Assembly: GCA_903937385.1 (NCBI GenBank)
Contig: CAIZZF010000006.1
Span: 1-64,000, forward strand
Length of the DNA stretch: 64,000 nucleotides
Direction: 5' to 3'
DNA from: an uncultured Holophagaceae bacterium
GTDB lineage: Bacteria > Acidobacteriota > Holophagae > Holophagales > Holophagaceae
The notes beneath the pieces were generated by a model. It was not told the DNA's origin. It did no database searches and saw only the letters and a list, made by a program, of their open reading frames with translations. Positions 42,176 to 50,434 of the stretch are shown one piece after another. A program made the translations under genes and the position numbers. Within the stretch, counting starts at the first letter, position 1; each line of letters opens with the position of its first letter.

Positions 42176-43282
42176 TCAGTCTTGATCCCTGGAAGGAGTC
42201 GTTCGCGAGGATTTCTGGCGGACCAGCTGGCCGCAGGCACCTGCCACGTCCTGACCTCGGCTGCGCCGGACACTCACGGTGATTCCCGCGTCGGCAAGCA
42301 GGCCGCAGAGGGCCCGGATGCGGGCCTCGTCGGGTGCCAGGAAGCCCGAGCCTTCGTGCGAGTTGAAGGGGATGAGGTTCACCTTGGAGGGGAAGCGGCG
42401 GGCGTAGGCCGCGAGGCGCCGGCCATCCTCCAGGCTGTCGGTGACGCCCTTCAGCAGCACGTACTCCAGGGTGATGCGCTCCCCGGACTGCAGGGGAAAG
42501 CGGGCCAGGGCTTCGGCCAGGGCCTCCAGGTTCCACACCCGGTTCACGGGCATGATCCGTGAGCGGTGCTCGTCGGTGGTGGCGTTCAGGCTGAGGGCCA
42601 GCCGGGGCCGCCGGGGATAGCTGGCCAGGCGGTCGATGCCGCTCACCAGGCCGGACGTGGACACCGTGATGCGCCGGGGCGGGATGGCCAGGCCCTCGGG
42701 ATCAGTCAGCACCTCGAAGGCGGTCATGAGGTGGTCGAGGTTGTGCAGGGGCTCGCCCATGCCCATGAACACCAGGTTGACGGGGCGCTCGGCGGGGTGC
42801 CCGTGGTGGTTCAGCATGGCCACCACCTGGCCCACGATCTCGGCGGCGCTGAGGTTGCGGAGGATGCCCATCTGGCCCGTCGCACAGAACGTGCACCCCA
42901 TCGCGCAGCCCACCTGGCTCGACAGGCAGAGCGTGACGCGGTCCTCGTAGGGCATATGTACGCCCTCTACCTGCCGACTATCGCCCAACTCGAAGAGGTG
43001 CTTGGTGGAGCCGTCCGCGGAGGCCTGGCTCTGGACGATGGCCGGCCAGTGAAGATCCACCTCGGCTTCCAGCCGCGCTCGCAGGGGCTTGGACAGGTTC
43101 GAGAAGGCCTCCCAGCGGGTCCACCGCTGGCGCAGCAGTCCCGTGAAGAGCTGCTTGCCGCGCCAGGCCGGTTCCCCGAGGCTGACAAGCAAGTCGCCCA
43201 GGGCCGCCCGGGTCAGGCCCGCCGCATTGGGTCGCGACGCGGGACCGGCTTCGGGAGCCGGGGCATCCCACCGTGGGGACAA
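42176..43282 (-). CDS. rlmN: Dual-specificity RNA methyltransferase RlmN
   Basis: A 368-residue radical SAM enzyme that methylates C2 of A2503 in 23S rRNA and A37 in some tRNAs. The radical SAM motif is CAMGCTFC, with VFMGMGEPLHN and the C-terminal CGQL cysteine for the methyl transfer intermediate (DVAGACGQL). The tail is extended by about 15 basic and serine-rich residues. It starts 2 bases after the stop of the small upstream gene. Confidence 0.95.
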   Translation of the reverse strand: MSPRWDAPAPEAGPASRPNAAGLTRAALGDLLVSLGEPAWRGKQLFTGLLRQRWTRWEAFSNLSKPLRARLEAEVDLHWPAIVQSQASADGSTKHLFELGDSRQVEGVHMPYEDRVTLCLSSQVGCAMGCTFCATGQMGILRNLSAAEIVGQVVAMLNHHGHPAERPVNLVFMGMGEPLHNLDHLMTAFEVLTDPEGLAIPPRRITVSTSGLVSGIDRLASYPRRPRLALSLNATTDEHRSRIMPVNRVWNLEALAEALARFPLQSGERITLEYVLLKGVTDSLEDGRRLAAYARRFPSKVNLIPFNSHEGSGFLAPDEARIRALCGLLADAGITVSVRRSRGQDVAGACGQLVRQKSSRTTPSRDQD

Positions 43283-43284
43283 GG

Positions 43285-43545
43285 TCAGTCCACCCGGATC
43301 TTGAAGGACTTCATTAGGCGCAGGTCATCCTCGGAGAAGGGCGCGGCAGACTCCGCGTCTTCGTGCTCAGAGGCTTCCTGGGGCCCGGCGCTGTGGGGCG
43401 CGGCCTCGAGGATCAGCATCAGCGCATAGCCCTTGGCCTGGATCTGGAAGGCCAGGTCGCGGCAGTGGTCATCCTCGGACAGAGCCTTCACAAGGGAATC
43501 CCCCAGCTCGCTCACCAGGTTGTGCAAGTGCTCTGGCAAGTCCAT
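43285..43545 (-). CDS. Small acidic hypothetical protein
   Basis: An 86-residue protein with no family I recognise. It is acidic, with an N-terminal helix-rich part (LPEHLHNLVSELGDSLVKAL) and a likely C-terminal helix (SEDDLRLMKSFKIRVD). GGAGG lies seven bases before the ATG at 43545, and the coding region sits 2 bases before rlmN, so it is very probably translated. Any link to RNA methylation is guesswork from context. Confidence 0.7.
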   Translation of the reverse strand: MDLPEHLHNLVSELGDSLVKALSEDDHCRDLAFQIQAKGYALMLILEAAPHSAGPQEASEHEDAESAAPFSEDDLRLMKSFKIRVD

Positions 43546-43577
43546 GGCGCCTCCGCGCCCCCATGATACCAGCGGGC

Positions 43578-45011
43578 TCAGCTGGGTCCCGCAAGCCCGA
43601 ACCAGGCCCGGACTTGACGGGTCCAGTGGGCCCGGCGGCTCTCTCTCGGGGCCATCGCCTCGGACACCTCCTGGCCGCGCTGCTCCATGAGGTCCACCAG
43701 CCGCTCCAGCCACTCCGGCTCCCGCTTCAGGGCGGCTTCGAAGGCGGCCTTGGGCAGCTCGAGCACCTCGGCCTCGGTGAGGGCGACCACGGTGGCGCTG
43801 CGCGGCGCGCCCGTGAGCAGGCTCGCCTCGCCGAACCACGCCCCGGGGCCAAGCTCCGCCAGCGGCTTCCAGAACAGCCCGGTGTAGGGCTCCAGACGCT
43901 CCTCGGCCCGCACCACCTGCAGGGTGCCGCGGTGCACGGCGAAGAGAGAGTCCCCTGGATCTCCTTCCCGGATGACCCCCTCGCCCGGAGCCAGGGTGCG
44001 CCGCCGAAGGTGGCTGCGCAACTCCCCGGCCCAGTGGTCTGGCAGACCGAACTGGCGGACGAGCTCCTCCATGAGCGAGGCGCTGGGGGCGGGCTCCGGG
44101 CTGACCACCAGGGGGGTCGGACCGTGGGGCCCCATGAGCCGGAAGCCTTCCCGGGTCAGCACAGTGGCCGCCAGCCGCGTGGCCTGGAAGACTCCCTGGC
44201 GCCCGTGGCGGAAGCCCAGGGCCCAGAAGCGCAGCTCCAGGACCGCACCGCCCAGGTCAGAGCTGTGGACCACGACCTCGGGGGCGTGCTGGGGCAGGTG
44301 GGGCAGACCCGCCAAGGCCAGGCTGAGCTTCTCCATGCCCTGGTGCAGGTCGGGGCGGGGCTCAACCACGACTCTGGTGGTGCGGCGGTGGAGGCCCGAG
44401 GGCACGTAGAGGTTGGTCACCACGGCCTGCGCGATGAGCCGGTTCGGCAGGATGTCCATGTCACCGTTCTCGGTGCGCAGCTGGACGGTCCGCCACGTCA
44501 TCGCCTCCACCTGACCGATGAGGGTCTCCCGGCCAGGGCCGCCGCGGAGGGTACCCGTGATCTCCACCCAGTCCCCTTCCTGGAAGGCGGGATCCAGGTG
44601 GAGGGAGATGCCCGCGAACAGGTTGCCCAGCACTTCCTGGAGGCTGAGGCCGACGACTGCGGCGGCGATGGCACCGGTGCCCAGCAGCTGGCCCAGCCCC
44701 ACCTGCAGCACCTCGCGGAGGATGCCGCCGGCAGCCAGGAGGTAGAGAGCCACCATGAGGAGGTCCCGCGCGAAGCCCGGCGTGGCGGTCTTGCGCTGGC
44801 TCAGCAGCGGGTCCAGCAGCAGGAAGGCGATCAGCCGAATGGCGCCATAGCAGACGAGGGACCAGAGGAGCGCATCCCGGGTGAGCCGGAGCAGGGGGTG
44901 GGGGGACAGGCGGGGCAGGAGGAAGGCCGTGGCTGCCAGGAGCAGACCCAGGGCGGCCCAGGCCACCACCCGCCGCGGCGTGCTCACCTTCTCTCGCAAG
45001 TCCCGGAACAT
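43578..45011 (-). CDS. Mechanosensitive-channel-like protein with C-terminal cyclic-nucleotide-binding domain
   Basis: A 477-residue inner-membrane protein. Three or four helices (residues 15-135) lead into the MscS pore and beta domain (TGAIAAAVVGLSLQEVLGNLFAG, VEITGTLRG, TENGDMDILPN). From about 335 to 450 there is a cNMP-binding domain with GDSLFAVHRGTLQVV and the phosphate-cassette-like FGEASLLTGAPRSATVVAL. The arrangement matches the bacterial cyclic-nucleotide-gated MscS subfamily. Gating by cAMP or cGMP would be the inference. No operon partner is obvious. Confidence 0.9.
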   Translation of the reverse strand: MFRDLREKVSTPRRVVAWAALGLLLAATAFLLPRLSPHPLLRLTRDALLWSLVCYGAIRLIAFLLLDPLLSQRKTATPGFARDLLMVALYLLAAGGILREVLQVGLGQLLGTGAIAAAVVGLSLQEVLGNLFAGISLHLDPAFQEGDWVEITGTLRGGPGRETLIGQVEAMTWRTVQLRTENGDMDILPNRLIAQAVVTNLYVPSGLHRRTTRVVVEPRPDLHQGMEKLSLALAGLPHLPQHAPEVVVHSSDLGGAVLELRFWALGFRHGRQGVFQATRLAATVLTREGFRLMGPHGPTPLVVSPEPAPSASLMEELVRQFGLPDHWAGELRSHLRRRTLAPGEGVIREGDPGDSLFAVHRGTLQVVRAEERLEPYTGLFWKPLAELGPGAWFGEASLLTGAPRSATVVALTEAEVLELPKAAFEAALKREPEWLERLVDLMEQRGQEVSEAMAPRESRRAHWTRQVRAWFGLAGPS

Positions 45012-45048
45012 AGGGGAAGCATACGCTCAAGCCCGCCATGAAATATCC

Positions 45049-45063
45049 GATAGGTTTCCTATC
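45049..45063. repeat. Short palindrome ahead of the PAS gene
   Basis: GATAGG and CCTATC arms around TTT, ending 14 bases before the ATG of the PAS protein. It may be an operator or may shield the ribosome site. Confidence 0.35.
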
Positions 45064-45077
45064 TTTCGGAGCTGGTT

Positions 45078-45716
45078 ATGAATGGTGGAGAGGCGCATCT
45101 TTCGTTGCCTGAATATGCGCTGCTGGTGGAGCAGGCGCCCATCTTAATCTGGCGGGCCGGCACCGACTCTCTCTGCAACTACTTTAATGAGCGGTGGCTG
45201 GCCTTCACGGGCCGGACCCTGGCCCAGGAGGTCGGCAATGGCTGGGCCGAGGGGGTCCACCCCGAGGACCTTCAGCGCTGCGTGGACTACTACCTCGAGC
45301 ACTTCCGCCGACATGAGACGTTCGAGATGGAATACCGTCTGCGTCGGCATGATGGTGCCTGGCGGTGGATCTTCGACCGGGGCGTGGCCGCCTTCGATGC
45401 CTCCGGCGAATTCCTCGGCTTCGTGGGCAGCTGCATAGATGTCACCGACCGTGTGGAGGCCCAGGAGGCCCTGGCCAAGGCCAGGGAGAGGCAGATTCAG
45501 ACCCTCCACGGGCTCCTCCCCATCTGCATGATGTGCAAGAAGATCAAGAACGATAAGGGCTACTGGGAAGTGCTGGAGCGCTATATCTCGGATCACTCCG
45601 CGGCCGACTTCAGCCACGGGCTCTGCCCCAGCTGCGCTCCCGGCTATCTCGAATCCCTTAAACAGGAAGCTGGGGCCTATCTCTCGAATAAGCGTTCGGC
45701 ATCTGGAAACACATAG
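45078..45716 (+). CDS. PAS-domain protein with C-terminal cysteine pair motif
   Basis: A 212-residue cytoplasmic protein. Residues 10-130 form a PAS/PAC fold (LVEQAPILIWRAGTDSLCNYFN, YRLRRHDGAWRWIFDRGV, FLGFVGSCIDVTD). A short coiled linker leads to a C-terminal module PICMMCKKIKNDKGYW ... SHGLCPSC, with two CxxC pairs that could bind zinc. This small module is seen at the end of many PAS and receiver proteins, and its function is not established. There is no kinase, cyclase or DNA-binding domain, so it may be an adaptor. It is flanked by divergent and convergent genes and stands alone. Confidence 0.8.
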   Translation: MNGGEAHLSLPEYALLVEQAPILIWRAGTDSLCNYFNERWLAFTGRTLAQEVGNGWAEGVHPEDLQRCVDYYLEHFRRHETFEMEYRLRRHDGAWRWIFDRGVAAFDASGEFLGFVGSCIDVTDRVEAQEALAKARERQIQTLHGLLPICMMCKKIKNDKGYWEVLERYISDHSAADFSHGLCPSCAPGYLESLKQEAGAYLSNKRSASGNT

Positions 45717-45754
45717 GAGGGTGCGAAAAGAGGTCGGCCGAAGCCTTCAGGGAG

Positions 45755-46333
45755 TCACAGTCCAGGAGAAGGCTGAGTCCCTGCCTGGCGGAACGCTGAG
45801 ACCACCCGCTCGGGTGCGCCATCCCAGAAGGGCCGGATGGCGGCAAATCCGCCGAGGCGGGGGTGGCTGATGGAAGCGGCGTTGGCCGGTTCCACGCCGC
45901 CCAGGGCCAGCAGCCGGGGACCTGCAGGGGGCAGGCTGTCCAGGAACCGCCGCAGCCGCCCGGGGCCCCAGGGGGCGCCCTTGCCAGGGCTGCTGAACAC
46001 TGGGGATACCAGCAGCTGTGCCACGGCGCTGCGATCGGCCCACTGGCTCTCCGCGTGGAGGGGCCGGGAGAGCGGCACTTGGCCAGTCTCCAGGTCCGGG
46101 TAGGCCTCGGGTGCGTGGAGACCGCAGCCCGCCGCCCAGGCCACGTCCAGCCGCCCCGCCACCCAGAGCGCCACCTCGGGCGCCGTGTCCTGGCACCAGC
46201 GGGCCGCCGCCAGCAGCTGCCGCGTGGGCAGCTCCTTCTCGCGAATCAGGAACGCGTCCACGCCGGAGCGCAGGACAGACTTCCAGCGGCCGGCATCGAA
46301 GCCGGTCCCCGGGGTGATGGCCAGGAGGATCAT
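45755..46333 (-). CDS. ThiE/TenI-like protein with degenerate active site
   Basis: A 192-residue TIM-barrel protein of the thiamine-phosphate synthase/TenI group. The FLIREKELPTRQLL strand-loop and GGVEPANAASI phosphate loop are clear. The metal and pyrophosphate motifs are altered: the usual ND is AG (WVAGRLDVA) and HLGQED is HAPEAY. Thiamine phosphate synthase activity is therefore doubtful; a TenI-like tautomerase or a repurposed protein is more likely. Its start overlaps the aldo/keto reductase stop (ATGA), at the end of the hydrolase-bamD operon. Confidence 0.75.
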   Translation of the reverse strand: MILLAITPGTGFDAGRWKSVLRSGVDAFLIREKELPTRQLLAAARWCQDTAPEVALWVAGRLDVAWAAGCGLHAPEAYPDLETGQVPLSRPLHAESQWADRSAVAQLLVSPVFSSPGKGAPWGPGRLRRFLDSLPPAGPRLLALGGVEPANAASISHPRLGGFAAIRPFWDGAPERVVSAFRQAGTQPSPGL

Positions 46334-47319
46334 CCGAACAGGCTCGCCAGCGCCACGGGATCCACCTTGGGGAGGCGCAGCACGGCGGCGTTCTCCACCA
46401 CGTGGGCCCGCTGGCCCATGCCGCAGAGGGCCACGGTGACGCCGGGACAGGAGCGGACGAACTGCAGCGCCCCCTGGGCCGGAGTGGCGCCGCCCAGGGC
46501 CTCGGCGAGGCCGTCCGGCAGCTGATTCAGGATGCGGGCCTGCATGAGGGAGGCGGAGGTCTGCACGGACAGGCCCGCCGCCTGGGCGGCCTGCAGGGCC
46601 GTGAGGCGCTCGCCCCCGAAGGGCTGGGTCCGCAGCAGGAAGGCTTCGGGCAGGGCCAGGTTCAGGGGCAGCTGGAGCCAGCGGAAGTGGTGGTCCTTCC
46701 CGCCGGCGGCGGTGGCCAGGGCCAGCAGGCGCTCGAGGCTCAGGTGCTCAGCCTGGTCTGGGGTCACGCGGAAGCCGTTCCAGGTGGCTAGGCCGTAGCT
46801 GCGGATCTTTCCGGCTGCGGCGAAGCCCTCGCAGGCCTCGAAGGCGCGGCCCACGGCTTCATAGAATGCATCGACGCCCAGGTGGACGAGCTGGTGTTCC
46901 GGGTTGTGCAGGTGGAACAGGTCCAGGGTCTCGACGCCCAGGGCTTCGAGGCTCACCTCGAGCTGATGGGCCAGGTACTTCGGCGTCATGGCGTGGCAGC
47001 CATCCACCAGATCCTCCACCGCGAGGATGCCGGGTCCCTCCAGCACCCGGTGGAACCAGGCTCGGGGATTCTCGTCAGGGTCGGGCTCAGGCATGGGGAT
47101 GTAGCCCGCCTTGGTGGAGATGAAGAACGCCTCCCGGGGCTGCACGCGGAAGACCTGGCCCAGGGCGCGCTCGGAGCGGCCGCCGCGATAGTTGGCGGCG
47201 GTGTCGAAAACAGTTCCCCCGGCGGCGAGAAAGGTCTCCGCCGCCTCCTGGAGGGCGCTGTCGGCCACGTCGGAAGTCGGGCCCAGATAGGTGCCGAGCC
47301 CCAGGCTGCTGAGCTCCAT
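46330..47319 (-). CDS. Aldo/keto reductase
   Basis: A 329-residue NADPH-dependent oxidoreductase-like TIM barrel. It begins SSLGLGTYLG, has the Asp and Tyr of the catalytic set in FDTAANYRGGRSE and the Lys in FISTKAGYI, and DLFHLHNPEHQ. Near the end, VTVALCGMGQRAHVVEN replaces the usual IPG-type cofactor segment. The substrate is unknown. The ATG at 47319 is 5 bases after bamD; a GTG start at 47349 would overlap it. Confidence 0.88.
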   Translation of the reverse strand: MELSSLGLGTYLGPTSDVADSALQEAAETFLAAGGTVFDTAANYRGGRSERALGQVFRVQPREAFFISTKAGYIPMPEPDPDENPRAWFHRVLEGPGILAVEDLVDGCHAMTPKYLAHQLEVSLEALGVETLDLFHLHNPEHQLVHLGVDAFYEAVGRAFEACEGFAAAGKIRSYGLATWNGFRVTPDQAEHLSLERLLALATAAGGKDHHFRWLQLPLNLALPEAFLLRTQPFGGERLTALQAAQAAGLSVQTSASLMQARILNQLPDGLAEALGGATPAQGALQFVRSCPGVTVALCGMGQRAHVVENAAVLRLPKVDPVALASLFG

Positions 47320-47323
47320 GGGG

Positions 47324-48253
47324 TTAGCTGTCCAGCTCTTCTTTGACACCGCTGGTGCCCATGGTGATCAGGCGGTCTGCGGCACGGCGGGACCACTCGG
47401 AGCCGGGATAGCTCTCCACCAGCTTCTGGAAGTAGCTCTTGGCTTCACCACGGTAGACCTTGACCCGCTCCGCGCTGTAGGCCGTGACGTCCTTGGTGTA
47501 CTGGGCGATCTCCTCCTTGTTGAGGCTCTTCAGATCCTCCTTCTGGAGCTTGGCCGCATGGTCCTTGGCGAACTGGTTCAGCTCCTCCTCGGACAGGAGG
47601 CGCAGGCGCATGGCCTCGCCCAGGTAGAAGTAGGCGCGCTCCCGGTCCACGAAGTCGGGATAAGTCTCCAGCAGGTTCTTGAGCCTCCGCTCGGCGCCGA
47701 TGTAGTAGTAGGTGTTCACATAGAAGACCGCCACGACCAGCTCGTGTTCGGCGATGCGGCGCCAGCACTGCAGGATCTTGGCGCGGGTCTCGCGGGCGTA
47801 GGGACTGCCGGGGGCTTCCGTCAGCAGCTGCTGGAAGCCCTCGAGGGCCTTCCGGGTCTCGGCCTGGTCCCGCTCGGCGCTCTCGATGGACGAGAAGTGG
47901 CAGAGGGCGCGGTGATAGAGGGCGTAGTCCCGCAGCTCGTGGCGGGGGAAGTAGTTCAGGAAGCTGGCGTATTCGACCTCAGCTTCGGGGAAGCTCGGAC
48001 TCGGCTGGAAGAAGTAGCTGTCGCCGAGCATGAGCTTGGCCTTGGGGAACTCCGGGGAGCCCGGCAGATACTGCTCCAGGTGCCGCAGGGTCAGGCGGGC
48101 CTCATTGAAGTTGCCCTGCTTCATCTGCTTGTCGGCGGTGGTCATCAGCTCTTCAGCCGAGATGCCCTTCTCCACGGCCTTGGGTTTGCGGCAGCCCAGG
48201 CCGAGACCCGCCAGGACGGCGATCAGGGTGAGGGCGGTGAGGATGCGCTTCAT
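47324..48253 (-). CDS. bamD: Outer-membrane assembly lipoprotein BamD-like
   Basis: A 309-residue lipoprotein: signal with lipobox LAGLGLGC (Cys21), then TPR-like helices (ADKQMKQGNFNEARLTLRHLEQYLPGSP, AEVEYASFLNYFPRHELRDYALY). This is the YfiO/BamD pattern of the machine that inserts outer-membrane barrels, though about 60 residues longer at the C terminus than in E. coli. It overlaps the hydrolase stop upstream by 4 bases. The nearby genes are not otherwise envelope genes. Confidence 0.85.
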   Translation of the reverse strand: MKRILTALTLIAVLAGLGLGCRKPKAVEKGISAEELMTTADKQMKQGNFNEARLTLRHLEQYLPGSPEFPKAKLMLGDSYFFQPSPSFPEAEVEYASFLNYFPRHELRDYALYHRALCHFSSIESAERDQAETRKALEGFQQLLTEAPGSPYARETRAKILQCWRRIAEHELVVAVFYVNTYYYIGAERRLKNLLETYPDFVDRERAYFYLGEAMRLRLLSEEELNQFAKDHAAKLQKEDLKSLNKEEIAQYTKDVTAYSAERVKVYRGEAKSYFQKLVESYPGSEWSRRAADRLITMGTSGVKEELDS

Positions 48254-49230
48254 GCAGACTCCATAGACAGCACTTCAGTCATGACGGGACGGTGGGAAGG
48301 GTTCCATGCCTGGGCCAGCTTCTCGAGCCAGGGCTCGACGAGGGCCTGGGCCTGGGCCCGGTGCCGGTCATGGAAGATCTCGTGGAAGACCTCGGGCAGT
48401 CGGTGGCGTTCCAGGATCTCCGGACGCACGGCAGACCACAACTGTTCCGAGGCATCGGGGTCGACGACGGTATCCATCCCCGAGTCCAGCAGCAGGATGG
48501 GGCGGTCCAGTTCCTGTCCCAGGGGCAGGAGCTCGGCGCGTCCCTCGTCCAGGGCCGCAGCGAAGGCGGCGGTGGCTAGGCGGTGGCAGAGGGGGTCCAG
48601 CTCGTAGCGCTGGACCAGGACGGGATCCGAGCAGACGCGGCTCTTGTCGCCATGCAGGTGGATGGGCCAGTGGGGCAGCAGCCAGCGCAGCAGGCGGGCC
48701 ATGACCACCAGGGCCTTGGAGTTCGAATGCAGGGCCACGGCGGGGCTCGACAGGATCAGGCCGTCGAGGGTGTCCGCATGCCAGAGCAGGGCCAGCAGGG
48801 CGACCAGCCCGCCGAAGCTGTGGCCCAGCACCACTTGGGGGCAGACTGGCAGGGGCGGCATGGGGACGCCCTCCACGAGGCGGGCGGTGGCGCCCAGGCG
48901 CTGGGCGTCGAAGCGGCGCTCCTGGCGCAGGAAGAGGGCGAGGTCATCCACGAAGGGCCGGATGCCCGTGGCATCGCCCCGGACGCCCCCGGACCGGCCG
49001 AACCCGCTGTGGTCCAGGCTCGAGACGGACCAGCCGAGGCCCTTCAGCCAGTGGGCGGTGTGGCGGTAGCGCTCGCCATGTTCTCCGTAGCCATGGGAGA
49101 TGACCACGCGGCCCTTGGGTTGGGGGTGCTCCCAGCGGGCCCAGGCGAGGGGAATGCCCCCATGACCGGTCAGGACCCCACGGGTGGTGGGCTCCAGGTC
49201 GGCAGGGATCACTGGGACGAATCCGGGCAT
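48250..49230 (-). CDS. Alpha/beta hydrolase, monoacylglycerol-lipase-like
   Basis: A 326-residue serine hydrolase of the Hydrolase_4 type. It has the oxyanion segment VVISHGYGEHGERYRHTAHWL, SSLDHSGFGRS, the nucleophile elbow VLGHSFGGLVA, the acid in LLLDSGMDTVVDP and the His in EVFHEIFHD. It could be a lysophospholipase or monoglyceride lipase. The start at 49230 is supported by homology to the first strand rather than by a strong ribosome site. First gene of the leftward operon with bamD, aldo/keto reductase and the ThiE-like gene. Confidence 0.88.
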   Translation of the reverse strand: MPGFVPVIPADLEPTTRGVLTGHGGIPLAWARWEHPQPKGRVVISHGYGEHGERYRHTAHWLKGLGWSVSSLDHSGFGRSGGVRGDATGIRPFVDDLALFLRQERRFDAQRLGATARLVEGVPMPPLPVCPQVVLGHSFGGLVALLALLWHADTLDGLILSSPAVALHSNSKALVVMARLLRWLLPHWPIHLHGDKSRVCSDPVLVQRYELDPLCHRLATAAFAAALDEGRAELLPLGQELDRPILLLDSGMDTVVDPDASEQLWSAVRPEILERHRLPEVFHEIFHDRHRAQAQALVEPWLEKLAQAWNPSHRPVMTEVLSMESA

Positions 49231-49327
49231 CCCATCAGAATAGCGTGGGGACTCGGCCTCCCGGTTTGCTTTAAACTCAAAGGTTCCCCCTGCCGGTCCC
49301 CCGGCGCCGGGGCCTGAGAGGCAGACG

Positions 49328-50434
49328 ATGGATTTCGACACCCTGGTGCGGGCCAAGAACGAGCTGGAGCCCCGGGTCCAGCAGCTGGTCGCCCATCTGG
49401 ACCCCGAACGCAAAGCCCTGGAACTGGAACAAATCGAAGAGCGCACCACGGTCCCCGGCTTCTGGGACGACCCGGAGGCGGCCAAGCCCCTTTTGCAGAA
49501 GCGGGGTGCCCTCAGCAACGACATCACCCTGGCCAAGCGTCTGAGCGGCGCCATCGAGGATCTGGAGACCGGCCTCGAGCTGGCCCGGGATGACGCAGAG
49601 ATGCTCGCCGAGGTGGAGGCCGTCGAAGGGGACCTGCGCAAGGCCCTGGAGGATGCGGAGCTGCGGATGATGCTCAGCGGCGACCTCGACGGCAGCCACG
49701 CCATCGTGGCCATCGCCCCCGGGGCCGGCGGCACCGAGAGCCAGGACTGGGCGGCCATGCTGCTGCGCATGTACCTCCGGTTCTGCGAGGCCAAGGGCTG
49801 GGCCACGGAGATGATCGACTACCAGGACGGCGAGGAGGCGGGCATCAAGGGCGCCACCTTCATCGTCGACGCCCCCTTCTCATACGGCTACCTGCGGGCC
49901 GAGGCTGGCGTGCACCGGCTGGTGCGCATCAGCCCCTTCGACTCCGCCAAGCGGCGCCACACCAGCTTCGCGGCAGTCTATGTGAGCCCCGAGCTGGACG
50001 ACACCATCGACCTCGAGATCCCTGACAAGGACCTGAAGATCGACGTCTTCCGGGCCAGCGGCGCTGGCGGCCAGCACGTGAACCGCACCGAGTCTGCCGT
50101 GCGCTTCACCCACCTGCCCACGGGCATCGTGGTGAGCTGCCAGAACGAGCGCAGCCAGATCAAGAACCGGGCCACCGCCCTCAAGGTGCTCAAGGGCCGC
50201 CTCTACGAAGTGGAGCTGCGCAAGTTCCAGGACAAGGTCGCCGCCGCCAGTGGCGAGAAGTCCGACGTGGCCTGGGGCAGTCAGATCCGCAGCTACGTGC
50301 TCCAGCCCTACCAGATGGTGAAGGACCACCGCACCGGCGAAGAGACCAGCCAGACCCAGAAGGTGCTCGACGGCGACATCGACGCCTTCATCCGGACTCA
50401 GCTCCTGGCCAAGAGCCTCAAGCCCGAAGGCTGA
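49328..50434 (+). CDS. prfB: Peptide chain release factor 2
   Basis: A 368-residue release factor for UGA and UAA stops. The SPF specificity tripeptide (VRISPFDSAKRRHTSF) and the catalytic GASGAGGQHVNRTESA loop identify RF2. The codon where many bacteria have the autoregulatory UGA frameshift (after about 25 residues) reads through as CTGGAC, in-frame, so the gene is uninterrupted. A 14-base palindrome CCCCGGCGCCGGGG ends 15 bases before the ATG. Its stop abuts the stop of the convergent gene with no base between. Confidence 0.96.
   Translation: MDFDTLVRAKNELEPRVQQLVAHLDPERKALELEQIEERTTVPGFWDDPEAAKPLLQKRGALSNDITLAKRLSGAIEDLETGLELARDDAEMLAEVEAVEGDLRKALEDAELRMMLSGDLDGSHAIVAIAPGAGGTESQDWAAMLLRMYLRFCEAKGWATEMIDYQDGEEAGIKGATFIVDAPFSYGYLRAEAGVHRLVRISPFDSAKRRHTSFAAVYVSPELDDTIDLEIPDKDLKIDVFRASGAGGQHVNRTESAVRFTHLPTGIVVSCQNERSQIKNRATALKVLKGRLYEVELRKFQDKVAAASGEKSDVAWGSQIRSYVLQPYQMVKDHRTGEETSQTQKVLDGDIDAFIRTQLLAKSLKPEG

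Noticed and set aside
49310-49327. CTGAGAGG upstream of prfB resembling part of a TPP riboswitch
   Set aside because: Only 9 bases separate it from the start codon and none of the other conserved riboswitch helices or loops are present.
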